DNA from: Miscanthus floridulus
Taxonomy: Eukaryota > Streptophyta > Magnoliopsida > Poales > Poaceae
Length of the DNA stretch: 64,000 nucleotides
Reading direction: 5' to 3'
NCBI RefSeq assembly: GCF_019320115.1
Contig: NC_089584.1
Span: 73,191,533 to 73,255,532, forward strand
Shown here: one piece after another, positions 21,544-33,184 of the stretch
Position numbering within the stretch: the stretch's first letter is position 1
How the letters are laid out: every line of letters starts with the position of its first letter
Notes under the pieces: model-generated
The model's input: the letters and a program-made list of their open reading frames with translations, nothing else
What the model was told of the DNA's origin: nothing
The model's database searches: none
Made by a program: the position numbers and the translations under genes

Positions 21544-24336
21544 GAGTATGGTATAAGTATTACGAATGCATATATGTTAACAAGTGCATCACGTTGTTCG
21601 AGTAGGTGCATATCTCTTCTCGATTATTACTTAACTACTTCTACAATGCATCGATTATGCCACGAACAGTAGCTACTTGTTTCACTCATAACTGGAGTTC
21701 TACAAATCCAAAAACAGTGATCCTAGACTTTCTGGAAAGCTTATCAAATTCTCCACAACTTTGTTATTAACCATTTTTACAGTCTACATCAGTTTCAACA
21801 TGCAACTCATCACATTCTAGAATCAGTCCGGAAACTATTTAACATGCAATGTAAAGTAAAAATACTTCTACTTCATGTAATCATTCAAAATTTGACAACC
21901 TAGACTCTACCACCAGTTTAAGCATACCAAATACAGTTAAGATGATGTAATGGTGAAGTCCAAACTATTTATTTAAATGCCTTTATTATTTTATTTAGAT
22001 ATCTAGGTTAAATAATAAACATATATCAGATGTACTTCATAAATTCTCAAAAATTTACAGTGCCTCACTAATGCTATCAAAGGACTACCATAAAAATTTC
22101 ATGTCATTTTACTAAGTAGAACATTCTATATAAAAATGATAAGGCAGCAAGGCTTGAAATAGCATAAATGGAAAATCCTATTGAAAAGTGTCAAGCAACA
22201 GATTTCTTATTTTTCTTAACATCCATATGGTACTAGTATCACCTCCAATAAATTTCATGTAGTTTGGACTCATAATTAATTTATAAAAATTCATGCAAGG
22301 ATTAACTATTTATAACAGAAAAATCTATAACTATAGATCTACACATGCACTGGTCCTCAAATTTTTACCAGAGTTCACATATGCTAAGACTAGCTTACCA
22401 CAAAAATTTCATAATTTTTGGAGCACAGGAACTCTAGATATAAAATAAACAAATTTGAATGCATTCAAAAGCACATTTCAAATCCTTATTTAAATCTCCA
22501 GAAATTTCTACTGTTGAAGCCAAGAACATATTTTTACTAAATACTACACTTCCTAAGCAACACAATCATATTTATTTCACAATTTTTGGAGCTACCAAAC
22601 TCAAGATACAAATTTCACATAACAAATCAAAAACTAGATTCAAAATGAGTTAGCCTTCACTACTGCTGTCGCTGACAGGTGGGACCCGCTGGTCAGGGGA
22701 CCCCACGCGTCAGTGACAGGAAATAGGACAGTGGTGCTGCACAGCGCTGGCGCGGCCAGAGCTCGCCGACGGCGAACTCGCCGGCGGTGACATCATCACG
22801 GCATGACCTAGGTGACCTGGCGCATTGATTGAGCTACTTGGCCGGACCTATTGCCGACCCTAGAGCTGACGGCGGCGGCCATGGTGGGGTGGAGGTGCGG
22901 GTCGATGGTGAAACGCTGGTGGAAGCTACGGTGACACAAACACAAGCTCGAACGAGCATCTACGAGCTATGGTTGGCCAATTGCGCGCTCAAACATGGCA
23001 TGCGGTGGTCGGAGTCAGCCGGACCACGGTGACGGAGTGTGGCGGAAGAGTTCCGGCGAGGCGTTGCACGGCACTGGGGCTTACCAAGCACGGCCAGCGA
23101 GCACGGGAGGGAGCAGTGGGTCGCTGAGGCACTAGTGGAGGCGTTGTCGGGGTGGAGAAGCAGCGAGGGCGAGTTGGCGTTGGCTATGGCGACTGCGGAG
23201 GTGCGGCCGAGCTCGGCTGTCGCTGCGGCGAGGAAGACGGAGCAGAAATTGGGAAATGAGGCACGGGGTGGCTCGGGCGGGCGCTGGCGGTGATGAAGGT
23301 GCGCCTAGGCGCGTCGTGGCCTAGCTAGGCAGAGCAGAGGTGACGCGCGGCCGTCGCCGGGGACACGCGGCGCGCGGGTTCTGAAACCGGTCGGCCATTG
23401 TGCCGGCCGATTCAGTTCGTTAGTCGCGCGATGCAGTGCCTGACGATGTACTTTCGTGGAGCTTGATCTTCTAATCCGTGAAGTAATAGTGCACACAATC
23501 TACACCAAAGTTGTAGCTCTAAGTACCATCTGTAATTCATCTTAAACGATCAAGACCTAATTCGCAACGGTTAAGGAGAAAAATCGTGCTCAAAGTTGGC
23601 TTGTCAGGCTGTCGGTGTTCACGACTTAGCAAAAATTTGTGAGTGTTGAAATCAAGATTTTGATGATTCTTGTGATCCAATTTCAAACATGTTAGGAGCT
23701 AAATCAGTCAAAGACCCAAAAATCAAAGTTGTTCCCTATGCCAAACACTACAACTTTGCTTTAGTGAACTCCTCCATGCAAGGTCTCTAACACCTAGTTC
23801 AACTTTAGTCAAACATGTCACTTTGAAATCATGATACAAATTCAAACCATGGCTAAATGACCAAACTAGCCCTAGCACTAAATACCAAAGTTGTTCCTAA
23901 TGATATCCTAAGCATGTTTGAGCAATTTGCAAGGTCATCCTATCATTTTATGCAGTGGTCACACATAGAGCTCTCCAGGTCAACACATGAAATATCACTT
24001 AAATGCTTGATCATGAGATGTGGCCTTCATGAACAAGGTTCCTTTTGTTAACCTAAGTGTGGCTAAGGTGTTTTAGTGACTAGCATTACCCACTTGCATT
24101 CATTTGTACAAGATCATATGCATACGTTCCAAGAAACACGAGATAACAAGCAATGTTTCAGATGTTTCGATCAAATGTTTCAATTGTAAATGATGATTTA
24201 TGAATGCTTGATGCTCATGCTCATGTTATGCAAGTCAAGTTATGCAAGGCTAACACCTGAGGTGTTACAATAGGTAATGCAAAAATAGTAAGAATCTAAA
24301 GGGGAAAACAAAGTTATACCTAACGGGCAACAAGGG

Positions 24337-24347
24337 ATCTGATACCA
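24337..24347 (-). promoter_or_regulatory. Element D primer-binding site
   Basis: In element sense TGGTATCAGAT lies 2 nt after the 5' LTR end, matching initiator Met tRNA. It identifies the right-hand LTR as the 5' LTR and hence the minus orientation. Confidence 0.85.
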
Positions 24348-24349
24348 CT

Positions 24350-25211
24350 TGATATTGACAAGACCCGATCTTCCAAAAGGTATGATAGTGTTGATTGGTA
24401 GAGACTCGATGTTCATGATCTAGGCTTTGAACCAAGGCTGATTCAGACCCCCGCAACCATTACGCCACTGCTCCGTTGGCTATGAACCATGTGAATACGA
24501 TTGACCTCGCCGAGAAGGCTTTCTTGCAAGCAAATCGAGAACACAAGCAAGAATGAGATGAACGCAATCCAAAATTGTAAATAAATATGAGTCTTATTAA
24601 AACAATAATGAGTTCAAGTTTTTATTCATAAGGAATAATCGCCACAAGCGAACAAGATCAAGAACTAGGGCCCTAGTTCATAGCAAGCAGCCTTGGCGGC
24701 ATAGTTGCAGCAAAACAATGTCTGTTTCATGAGAAAATAAAAAACTAAACAAAACACAAACCCTAAGGAGAGCGACGGCTGCTAATTATAGAGTCTTGGG
24801 CATCACCCCCTGGACGCGCCCCCTAATGGGCCCAAACACGATACACTGTCCAATGGACCAAAAGACGGTGTCGCAGCACCATGGCAGATTCTGAACACTG
24901 ACTTATTTCGATGATTTCCGTTGATTCTGAAGGGCTTTTGATGTGAGACCACTTACATTGGCTTCTTTATCTAATTAGCTTTCCATCCATATGTGGATCA
25001 TTGAAAACAGAGCCCATACGTGCATGTGTGACTAGTTTTATGACAGACTGGTTCTGGTACTTGAGATGGGCTCGAACTTGATTTGGGCCTTCACCTTGGT
25101 GACTCGAACCAGATGAGCTTCGGGCCTCCTTATTGATTAGGATAACCTCGCTGACCTCCTCGGCCTCTATCTCCAAGAATGGTCGTATGTATGGAGCTCA
25201 TGTCCTTATTA
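24350..25211 (-). repeat. Element D 5' LTR
   Basis: 862 bp, matching 16557-17419. In element sense it starts TAATAAGG where the 3' LTR has TGATAAGG. Confidence 0.85.
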
Positions 25212-25884
25212 GTCTCCCCGCGTTGGTCCTCTGTCGCGCCGGTGGGCTGCACCGGGGTGCTTAGCATGCGCGGAAGTGGGCCGCGCCGCTCGCTCACGGG
25301 CCACGCGAGGAGGAATTTGGTTTTCATTTTCTAGCAAATTATTAAAGATTTATTCAATTTAGTTTAGAGCTAAACTTTGAAAATGATAGTAAATATTGTA
25401 GGTATCCAAAAACAGTGAAACAAAATTTGTTAGGTTCATAAAAATGCTATCTATCTATTAGTGTAGTTAGTTTATAGTTAGCTATGATCATGGTATGTTC
25501 ATAAATTCAATTTAGAAAGTTTAGTATTTTGTAGCTTAATATTTATAGGAATTTTTGTGGCAAATTGATGATAGCTTTAGCCTTGAAATTTTTATAGTAG
25601 GATCATTAGATTATTATGTACTCACTGTAATTTTTGTAGCCCTAGAGTAGGTTGATAAATAGAATAGCTAGTACTCCATGTTTAATCATATATAGATGTA
25701 AATCGGTATTAAGAGTAAGAATACCTTTGGTTGCTAAGATAATATATGTCATGCTTCATACTTGTTAGTGGTAATAGTAGGTAACTTAGCACCTTAGTCA
25801 GTAGGAATAGCTTAGTAACTTGATAGATGGATTTTATTTTAAGAGCTACCATTGCCATATTACTAAGTGTTGCATCAACATTTC

Positions 25885-26076
25885 ATGCATGTAGATCATG
25901 AGTTGGTAGAGTTCATACCCGTGGATGAACAGGATTATGAGGAGGGCATTGAGGAGTATGAGGAGGAGATCCTCGTGTAGGAGGGAGCCCTGGAGCCTTT
26001 TGATGCTGACTTTGTTGACCCACCAGCCGCCCAAGGCAAGCCCCGGTGCATAACCCATATTTTTAATGAACACTGA
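25885..26076 (+). pseudogene. Short acidic LTR frame of Gy1 (one TAG)
   Basis: 64 codons from ATG, opening MHVDHELVEFIPVDEQDYEE and containing AAQGKPRCI before the end. A single TAG interrupts it at 25978-25980. Very acidic. It is the equivalent of the frames in A, B and C and like them runs in element sense. No domain is recognised. Confidence 0.4.
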
Positions 26077-26976
26077 ATATATATATGATGTGCATTTATG
26101 TTATAGGCATTTTATGGAAACTACATGCATAAATATATCTACCTATGAGTCCTACTAGTATAGGCCAAGTAGCTGTTATGCTTAGGATTTCGGTAGCGTG
26201 AGTAACCTACCGTTACTCACAACAGGTGAAAATTATGATCACTCATAATAAAATGGTGGAAAGGAAAATGGTGACCAGGTAGGGATATGGTTTGGGTATT
26301 GGTGGGTGTAAGAGGTTGTGTCCTGCGGCCAACAGGGAATAGCTTGGTTACACTTTTTCCCTATCTATGTTGGTTAAGGACTGGTCATTGCATTGGGCTC
26401 TATGCAAGTCATAGATCTATTATCCCGAGCACATACTTGGGTATGGGCACAGGGAAGACTTATTGCTCTCTTGTTGTGGGTTCCGACTCTTTCTGGATCG
26501 ACTGATTGGAGGTAGGGATGGTGGAGGTCCTTGCACCACACTAAGTCTAGGACTTAGGAGCAGGGGCTTGGAGTCCAAGTTTGGACGGGGACCTAGACCC
26601 TGGGATACAAGGGTGATGGGTTGGTCCTGCTTATGCCTGGGGTACAAGCGGTGCATGTGTTTTTGGGGTACCTAGCTAGGGGCATTGATTCATAAATCAC
26701 CGATGTTCCGGTACGGCTTGTCTATGGTCTAGCACCATAGTAAGAACTAAAAGATGAAAGGTGATGAAATGGAACTGCTTGCTCAACTCTTGCTTGAATG
26801 TAGAACAGGTGCTTACATAGAATGGCTAGATAATCAATTAATCAAGGCTACTAATAATAACATAAATAAGGACTCACTATTAGTATTGCTTTCTACAAAA
26901 GAAACCCAACAAACCATAAAGCTTTGCATATCTCTTGGAGTCGGGAAATTATTCCCACTAGTCGGATAAGTCTTGC

Positions 26977-26993
26977 GAGTACATTGTGTACTC
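26977..26993 (+). other. Inverted repeat GAGTAC-N5-GTACTC in Gy1 LTR
   Basis: Perfect 6 bp stem followed by CAGGGG, equivalent to the hairpins of A, B and C. Confidence 0.6.
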
Positions 26994-27363
26994 AGGGGTT
27001 ATTTACCCCTATTGTAGGTAATGCTTAAGGAGTACCACTGTGTGAAGGATTCTTCTAGTGGGCACAGACGGATCCTTATTTCTTGTCGATAGATGTTTAT
27101 TTATATTCCGCTGTTTAATATTCCGCACTCTGACATTTGGCAATGTAATAATGAATTTCTAAGAACTCTAAATGTATGAAATGTATTAAGTATTGTAACT
27201 CGTTCTCATTATTGGATCCTTGGGGAAAAATGTGGATCTTTCAGGTTCTCCCTTGGGGTGTGCCCGATAGATACCACCCAGTGTAGCTTGCTTTCGGGAT
27301 GCTTAGTGTCTGGTGGAAGACGAGCACCTCCGTAAGTATGTTATTTCAGGTGGTTCTGCCACA

Positions 27364-28071
27364 GAGGCCATGCTGCAACAGCTTTTGGAGCTCTGCCTTG
27401 ATGACCCCAGCTTGTTCTACCAGTTGGAGGGGCCCCACGACCAACTCTCCTGCCTCTTCGGTCTTCTTCCGATGAATGGCGGGAACAGTGCCTCCACTGG
27501 GTTCCTAATGTAGAACCAGTCCCCATGCCACCCCTAATTGGAGTCATAGGGGGTGTACGTGGGGTAGGAGCCCAATGAACTCAGCTTCTTCTCTAGGGTG
27601 AAGCCACCAACCAGCGTGGTCCTAGCCAGCTTCCCCTCTAACAAAGCTCGCTCGGTGAAGATCCATTAGAAGAAGTCCACGTGTGGCTCCATCTCGAGGA
27701 AGGCCTGATAGACGGTGATGAAGCTAGCGATGTGTAGCACCCCAGTCGGATTGAGGTGCTACAACTCTAGGCCCCACTCATTGAGGAGCCCACGTAGGAT
27801 CCAGTGCACGAGGTATCCTAGCCCATGCTCATGGAAGGCGAGGAAGGAGATGACCTTGCCAGCCCAAGGTCACAAGAAAGCCTCCCCCACGATAGCCCTC
27901 TAGTGTGCCACCTCCTTTGGTGGAAGCGGCCCCTTCTCGGCAAAGGCGGCCAGCACCGTCTCATCCATGTTCGATGGTCTCTAGCTCAACATTGCGCTCT
28001 AGATTCATGAACAGATCTATGAGTTTCTCCTCTCCCTCGCTTTACCCTCTTTCTCGCTTAGGAATCGCCAT
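27364..28071 (-). pseudogene. F antisense gene: grass 'putative gypsy-type transposon' protein (PF04195-like), broken
   Basis: It reads opposite to element F. The start is ATG at 28071-28069 (MAIPKRER), with a TATA-like TTAAATA on that strand near 28165. After a frame change the long conserved segment runs with motifs HGLGYLVHWILRGLLNEWGL, LNPTGVLHIASFITVYQAFL, EMEPHVDFF and WHGDWFYIRNP, which I recognise as the Transposase_28/PF04195 family found in grass Tat elements. Stops are mainly TAG. The left end is cut at 27364 by the Gy1 insertion. The function of the family is unknown to me; it is carried antisense between pol and the 3' LTR. Confidence 0.75.
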
Positions 28072-29631
28072 GGCACATGAACGCACGGGGCGAGAAGGAA
28101 GAAGAAGGAGAGGCGGCAGTTGGAGAATAGGTGAAGGAATGGGACAAAAGTCCTCTCCCTTCCCCTATTTAAGGAGGAAGCACAATAGTTGGGGAAAGAC
28201 GAAGGATTGGGGTGAAAGACCCTCTCTCTTCCCCCATTCAATGCGGATGGGATGCGGTGGGACACGTCCTAACCGATGGGATGCGCACTACCTAATGAGA
28301 TGGTGCCTGGTTAGATAGGACATGGCCTAGGTGTAGACCACCACTACCGCATGCTGGGTGTAGGAAACAAGGCCCTTCGCCATCCCAGGCAGGACCTGGA
28401 AGGGCCCAACAATGGGATCTCTGCCCAGGAGAGACCAATGGGCTTCCTAAGTAGATCAGATGGCTCAAGCGAACGCTGAGAGACAGGTAACGAGTAGAGC
28501 AATGCCCCATGTGGGCCATGTCGACTCCATCATGAACGACGAGCATGGATCCTATTCGAACATATCTAATAAAAACTCCTCAAGCCTGTCACACGAATCA
28601 TCAAGGTAGCTCTACCGATCCCTCTTTCTTTATTTTTTCTAATGCATGATCATTCATTCATCTATTCTCATACACACATTCATTCATACAGTCATTCATT
28701 CATCCCATACATCCAAAGCATCGCATATGCAGTTAAATGCATCACAATGCTCCGTGTTGCATCACGAAGTGGTAGTTGCCTCATTCGACATGAGCAATGA
28801 CCGACCGGGATTCAAAGGCCAGCCCATGAAGGGCTCGAGGCTGCCTCGCTTCAAATAGAGCTAGGGGAGAAAACGTAGATGAGCCCCAATGGCCCTCGCC
28901 CAATCTACTTAGAAGCAGATAGGGTCATCTCAACCTTCTTGTTCGATCCTAACCTCGAGCCATGCCTACAGAATCTCCATCGAGGGGAGGCCAGTGGGCC
29001 ACCTGAGTCAGTCTCTAGAACAACCCAGGCATCTACCGAGACATGGGTTAAGGAGCAGTGGAATGTCACATGAGGGCTATGACGACCCCGTCATGAACAA
29101 CGGACCTAGATTCCACTCGAACATGCCCGTTAGCGAGTTCACCGAGCGCGTCACTCGAGCCATCGAGGCAAGCAACATTAGCTCAGCCCCTCCGATTGTG
29201 GAAACCATAAATGGGGTAACGCACGGAACTAGACCAACCCCTCCTAAGCCTAGTGGGGCTTAGGTCACCCGACACTGACTCAGGAAATTAACCGACCACG
29301 TAGGTCGCAGGGAAGACACACACGGGCAAAAACACCAAACAATGGAAACACAGGAGTCTGTGGCCCTAGGAAAGAGTAGCAAGATATTTAGCCTCCAACC
29401 AACTAATCAGTTGGACGTAGGCTCAGGGGCTACACCCATGGGTGAGCTCGCGTGCACCCACTGTTAAAACAAAAATTCCCCCGCTGGCAAAATAGAACCC
29501 CCCAGACGATTCTACCCGAATCACCCAGGGGCTCAGGAGCTACACCTGTGGGTGCACTCATGCGCACCCACTGTCAAAACAAAAATCCCCCAGATGATTC
29601 AACATGAATCACCCGAGGGCTTAGGGGCTCC
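28072..29631 (+). other. F 3' noncoding region
   Basis: Includes the antisense gene's promoter side, an ATTC-rich simple repeat at about 28650-28706, and duplicated segments with GGGGCTACACC...GCGCACCCACTGT near 29410-29470 and 29520-29580. It ends in a G-rich tract before the LTR. I see no gene on the + strand. Confidence 0.6.
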
Positions 29632-30920
29632 TATCGGGTTCATAAACCTAGGGTCCCTCATAGACCTACTTCCTAGCAAAAGCTCGGCCCAGCAGATGAT
29701 GTTGCGAACGACGCACAACTCCAGGGCTGGCCCAAAAACCTAATGATAGGCTAGAAGGGTGATCCAATCTTCGACCAAAAGGCATAGCCAAGGAGGAACA
29801 GCGCTCGCTTCTGACTCCAGCCCACCTCTCCGATTAGAAGGCCTAGCTAAGGAGAGGACAATGCCCACTTCCAACTTTGGCCTGCTTCTCCGACCAGAAG
29901 GCCTGGCCAAGGAGAGGACGATGCTCGCTTCTGACTCTGAACCCGCCTCTCCGACCGAAAGGCCTGGCCAAGGAGAGGACAACGCTCGCTTCCGACTCTA
30001 GCCCGCCTCTCTGACCAGAAGGCCTAGCAAAGGAGAGGACGACGCTCGCTTCTGACTCTGACCCACTTCTCTGACTAGGAGTACACTGAACCTCTACTTA
30101 TAGCTCTTCTCTGACTAGTGCAGTCGAAGCTGACTGGGAAACAACCGAACGGGGACGCCCTCTCGGTAAGGACCCAAAGAATCAGGTGGAGCAAGTAAGC
30201 TAGGGCACTGAAGTCAAACCACAATACCAAGGACCGTACCCTGCACACCTATAGGACTATACTGTTAGGTCATGTCAGAAGGGTACTTTATCACCTTCTA
30301 GACATGTTAGAACACCAACAGTGTTATGGGCGCCGGCATTTGCCCAATAGTATGGTAGGTGCCGACATTGGCCATACCAGAAGAATACGATGGAACCAAC
30401 CACATGCATCCAACCATCAATAGTATTGTGGGCGCTAACAAACCATCTTGTACCCAACGGCATGGGCAACAAGGCTAGGTAGCACACACACTCTCTTTCT
30501 CTCACACTCTCTCTTGTAAAGCCATCCCCTTTATCTATAAAAGGGGATGCGCTCTCTCCAAAAGGAGGATGATTCAGACAGTGGACTCTGATTCTCTCTG
30601 CTTAGCTCTATAACTCTAAGCTAGATGGAGCATACATTCAAACACAGTGCATGTCAGAGTTCCCATCACTCTTGGCCCTTCGGTCCGGAGTCTGACCGGA
30701 CCTCTGATACCCCTATCTTACTCCCTCTCGTTTGTAACCCCACAACAAACTTCGAGCACCTAGGCATCGGAAAATAAAGTCACCGACCAACTCAAACTGG
30801 ACATAGGGCATGTTGCCTGAACTAGTATAAACCCTGTGTCATTGAGTGCTAGGCCACATCTGATCACAACGTACGACAAAACTACAAATATTTACGTGTT
30901 GGTCACTTTTCGCACCGACA
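29632..30920 (+). repeat. F 3' LTR
   Basis: About 1,289 bp, starting TATCGGGTTCATA (G copy: TGTCGGGTTCATA) and ending CACCGACA. TATA box CTATAAAAGGGG near 30535. Matches the G 3' LTR in inverted orientation. Confidence 0.8.
29788..30080 (+). repeat. Tandem repeat in F LTR, about 58 bp unit, five copies
   Basis: Units contain CTCCGACCAGAAGGCCTGGC then AAGGAGAGGACGA, repeated about five times with point changes. It lies upstream of the TATA box, in U3. The matching part of G (about 45420-45570) has only about two units. Confidence 0.8.
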
Positions 30921-31070
30921 GCTAGTTAGAGCGCCATTTTTTTCAATCGCACAACATAGACACAAATGTTGACAAACATACATGCATATTCAATCCCATA
31001 TATAAACATACATACACACACGAAAACTCTACTCCATTAGGCCTTGTTTTGATCTAATTGAATTATCATC

Positions 31071-31147
31071 AATCCACATTTGTTAGGGTGGATTGGAGTG
31101 GAACTTCAACTAAATTCTACTCTAATCCACCCTAATGCACATGGATT
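31071..31147. repeat. Imperfect palindrome (possible MITE remnant)
   Basis: Arms of about 33 bp (AATCCACATTTGTTAGGGTG... and its imperfect complement ending CACATGGATT) around a short AT centre. I see no clear target duplication, so the MITE label is tentative. Confidence 0.45.
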
Positions 31148-32214
31148 AAGGTGTTTTTTCTCAAATACGCAAAAGATTTATGCATCATTGTAATTAAGAA
31201 GAGTTTAAATATACAAATGATGCGCTTCTGATGAGTGCCCTCGGAGGTCTTACAGTCATAGGCTAGACCGTCCTAGCAAACAATTCCAAGCTTCGATGTT
31301 ACATAAAATGTCTACAACTGAGCTAGGAGCAGTGCTACAACCTATGAAGCTGCACGCCTCCACTGTTGGCTACGTGATCCAACTCCGACGTTCGAGAAGA
31401 GCTTTTCTAATGGCCCTGTTATTGGTCGTTGAGAATAACTCATCCAGAGCTTCAATTTGGTACTACTGGCAGCACGATGCCCATCCTCTACTTGAATAAT
31501 ACCTTGCCCCGCTTGGAGGTCGGTATGTGTGACAATGGTTGAGCGACAATCAGCCTACTCCTGATTGGTAGGGGGCGCTTTGCTACTGCCTTCTGCCTTG
31601 GAGGACTGGCGATCAATGGTGACCTTCTCTTGCATTGCACCTCCTCGGTGAACCTTGCAAGACGCCAAGTAGCCTATCGTGGCATGGGCGTCACATCGCC
31701 AGGGGTGCATGTCCACATTGTGATCTCATCTTTGACCTCGAGTTGCCCATCCCAAGGTGACGTGAGCTGTGGCAGCTCCTATAGCAGCAACGACGGGAAA
31801 CAGCCATCACTAGAGAACATGTATCCATCAAAGATGCTTCAATCTCCTAAGAGACAGCCTCTAGAGTAGGCTGGCACCTGGGCACTGGTTCTCTCACTAG
31901 TCGGCTCAAGATGAGCGAGGCGGTGAGACCCTATGCTCACGCACAGCACCAACACTAGCGGATCTAGCCTGGAAAAGCAGAGTACAGCAACAATAGAAGT
32001 AGCGATGTAGGCGACGATATCAACAGTCATACCTGTGCTGATATCCTTTGTTAGCTTAGTCCTACGATGCCAACGTCATCATCGTTTGCCGCCGGTGCCC
32101 CCCATGCCCCCCTATGTTGCACCCTCCGAGGTCAGGGAACCACCATGCGACGCATGCTAGGAGGTCAGGGGCCGTTCATGAGCAGAGTGTCGTGGCAAGT
32201 TGGCACCCTTCACT

Positions 32215-32362
32215 GCCGACATTGAAGTAGGCCTAGGACGCTTGTAGTCCTTGGTGAGGTGTCCAAACCATGGCAGCATAGACACCACTGTGGCAACCGG
32301 CAAGTCATCACGCAATGCGAGTAGGAGAGACAGTTGAAACATCTGTTGCGAAACTCAACGTG
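32215..32362 (-). pseudogene. Decayed double CCHC zinc-knuckle frame
   Basis: The minus strand reads RCFNCLSYSHCVMTC, a CX2CX4HX4C knuckle, then CLCCHG, and after a one-base shift GHLTKDYKRPRP, the remains of a second knuckle. Such paired knuckles occur in grass retroelement-related and unclassified proteins that bind nucleic acid. Upstream and downstream the frame is lost. I cannot say which gene family it came from. Confidence 0.45.
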
Positions 32363-33184
32363 GATCCTCTAGGCCTTTGGGAGCTACTTTGGATGACGCT
32401 CAACTAAGGTAGCCATCAGACTCATCTCCTGCTGGGGAAGAATGTCCTACCACCCATCAGCATTGGGGTAGAGACCCGTTTGCGGTGGCCAAGGCATTAG
32501 TAGGTAGGGACGCGGCCCTTCACTGCCTGAGCAGGCAGGCCGTGCACCACCTAGAGCATGGACAGCTGCTTTTTCGCTGCCTTCACCCAGGTCCCTGCTG
32601 TCTAGCATTTGCTCCACCATGGCCTAGAACCCTGGATAGTCTAGCCGTGCATGAGGGACACAGCGACTGGCTTCACCGGGTGACGAGCGGCATCTAGGTA
32701 GGATGCAGGGCGGTCATCGTTGGACACATCGCCGATGACTATTCGTGCGTGAAAGCATCCAAGCCCCTAGTTGGGTTTCAGTGATTAATGACGACACAAG
32801 ATTAATATGACTAACATGTGTTTTGCATAGGCAATTTGAGTTAGGTCATGGTAATGGCAACTGATTGGGCAATCATGGTTGTCATGCCCCTGACGATGGA
32901 AATCATTTCAGTTTTCAAAGGATGACGACAAGGTTAAGCATGGACTAGTTCTAAGTGTCGTTTGGTGATGGAGAGACACTTAGAGTAGTTTAGGACTTTC
33001 TTTTTCCTTTGGTCATACTATTAAGGAGGGTATGGACAAGTAGCTTGACCTAGGTGAGTCTAGTGGGTTAGGTGTGGTGCACACTTGTCAAACCTAGCAC
33101 TAGGTAGCTCAGGAGTAGCCCTAAGATCAATTGGAACAAACTTCATTCATATAGGATTTTGAGTTGGAAGTGAATGGAGGGTCA

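Larger units (their letters stand above)
19886..24269 (-). mobile_element. Solo LTR B (chromovirus type) nested in element D
   Basis: 4,384 bp with no internal region, flanked by the perfect duplication ATAGG (19881-19885 and 24270-24274). In element sense it starts TGTAACACCTCAGG (24269) and ends GGTTCTGTGACA (19886). It has the same ordered parts as the A and C LTRs: AT-rich start, GC-rich core (about 23500-22660), AT-rich stretch with the shared CATAATTTTTGGAGC motif, acidic frame, GAGTAC hairpin and a short acidic-ended block. It arose by recombination between the two LTRs of a complete element (established mechanism). Confidence 0.92.
16557..25211 (-). mobile_element. Element D: non-autonomous gag-only LTR retrotransposon (split by solo LTR B)
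   Basis: Two similar LTRs (16557-17419 and 24350-25211) flank an internal region with a primer site next to the right LTR, a purine tract next to the left LTR and one decayed gag-like frame, but no protease, RT or integrase. Target duplication GTCTT (16552-16556) and GTCTC (25212-25216) differ at one base. Without the B insertion (4,389 bp with its duplication) D is about 4.3 kb. It sits in the Gy1 3' LTR. It would depend on another element's enzymes for movement. A solo LTR of the same family lies at 39635-40504. Confidence 0.87.
25212..27363 (+). repeat. Gy1 3' LTR, third piece
   Basis: Begins with the right D duplication GTCTC, passes from GC-rich (to about 25310) into AT-rich sequence, then the acidic short frame (25885-26076) and the hairpin (26977-26993), and ends GGTTCTGCCACA at 27363, like the A LTR end GGTTCTACCACA. 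The 5' copy of this LTR lies outside the window, so the end is inferred from that similarity and from the start of F-type sequence at 27364. Confidence 0.75.
27364..30920 (+). mobile_element. Element F: 3' end of a Tat-type Ty3/gypsy element
   Basis: Antisense gene, noncoding 3' region and 3' LTR of a + strand element whose gag-pol would lie left of the Gy1 insertion. The noncoding part and LTR match element G in inverted orientation: 28480-28540 with 47300-47350 joined to 57511, 28700-28800 with about 47050-47110, and 29400-29640 with 45680-45900. So F and G are the same family. Confidence 0.8.
30921..32749. other. Non-LTR host stretch between F and E
   Basis: No LTR element is recognised here. 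It holds an AT-rich section (to about 31220), a short palindrome at 31071-31147, and a mixed section to 32749 with gene-like composition but frames no longer than about 80 codons. The only recognisable coding trace is the zinc-knuckle remnant at 32215-32362. Confidence 0.5.

Noticed and set aside
28650..28706. ATTC-rich stretch as a microsatellite or array
   Set aside because: Irregular and short; noted only as simple repeat within F.
30921..30935. Sequence after the F LTR as a primer-binding site (F LTR as a 5' LTR)
   Set aside because: GCTAGTTAGAGCGCC does not follow a usual tRNA complement, and the antisense gene and 3' noncoding region lie upstream of this LTR, so it is the 3' LTR.
31296..31499. 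Short frames in the 31.2-32.7 kb stretch as host genes
   Set aside because: None exceeds about 80 codons, and no start context, domain or splice pattern could be supported.
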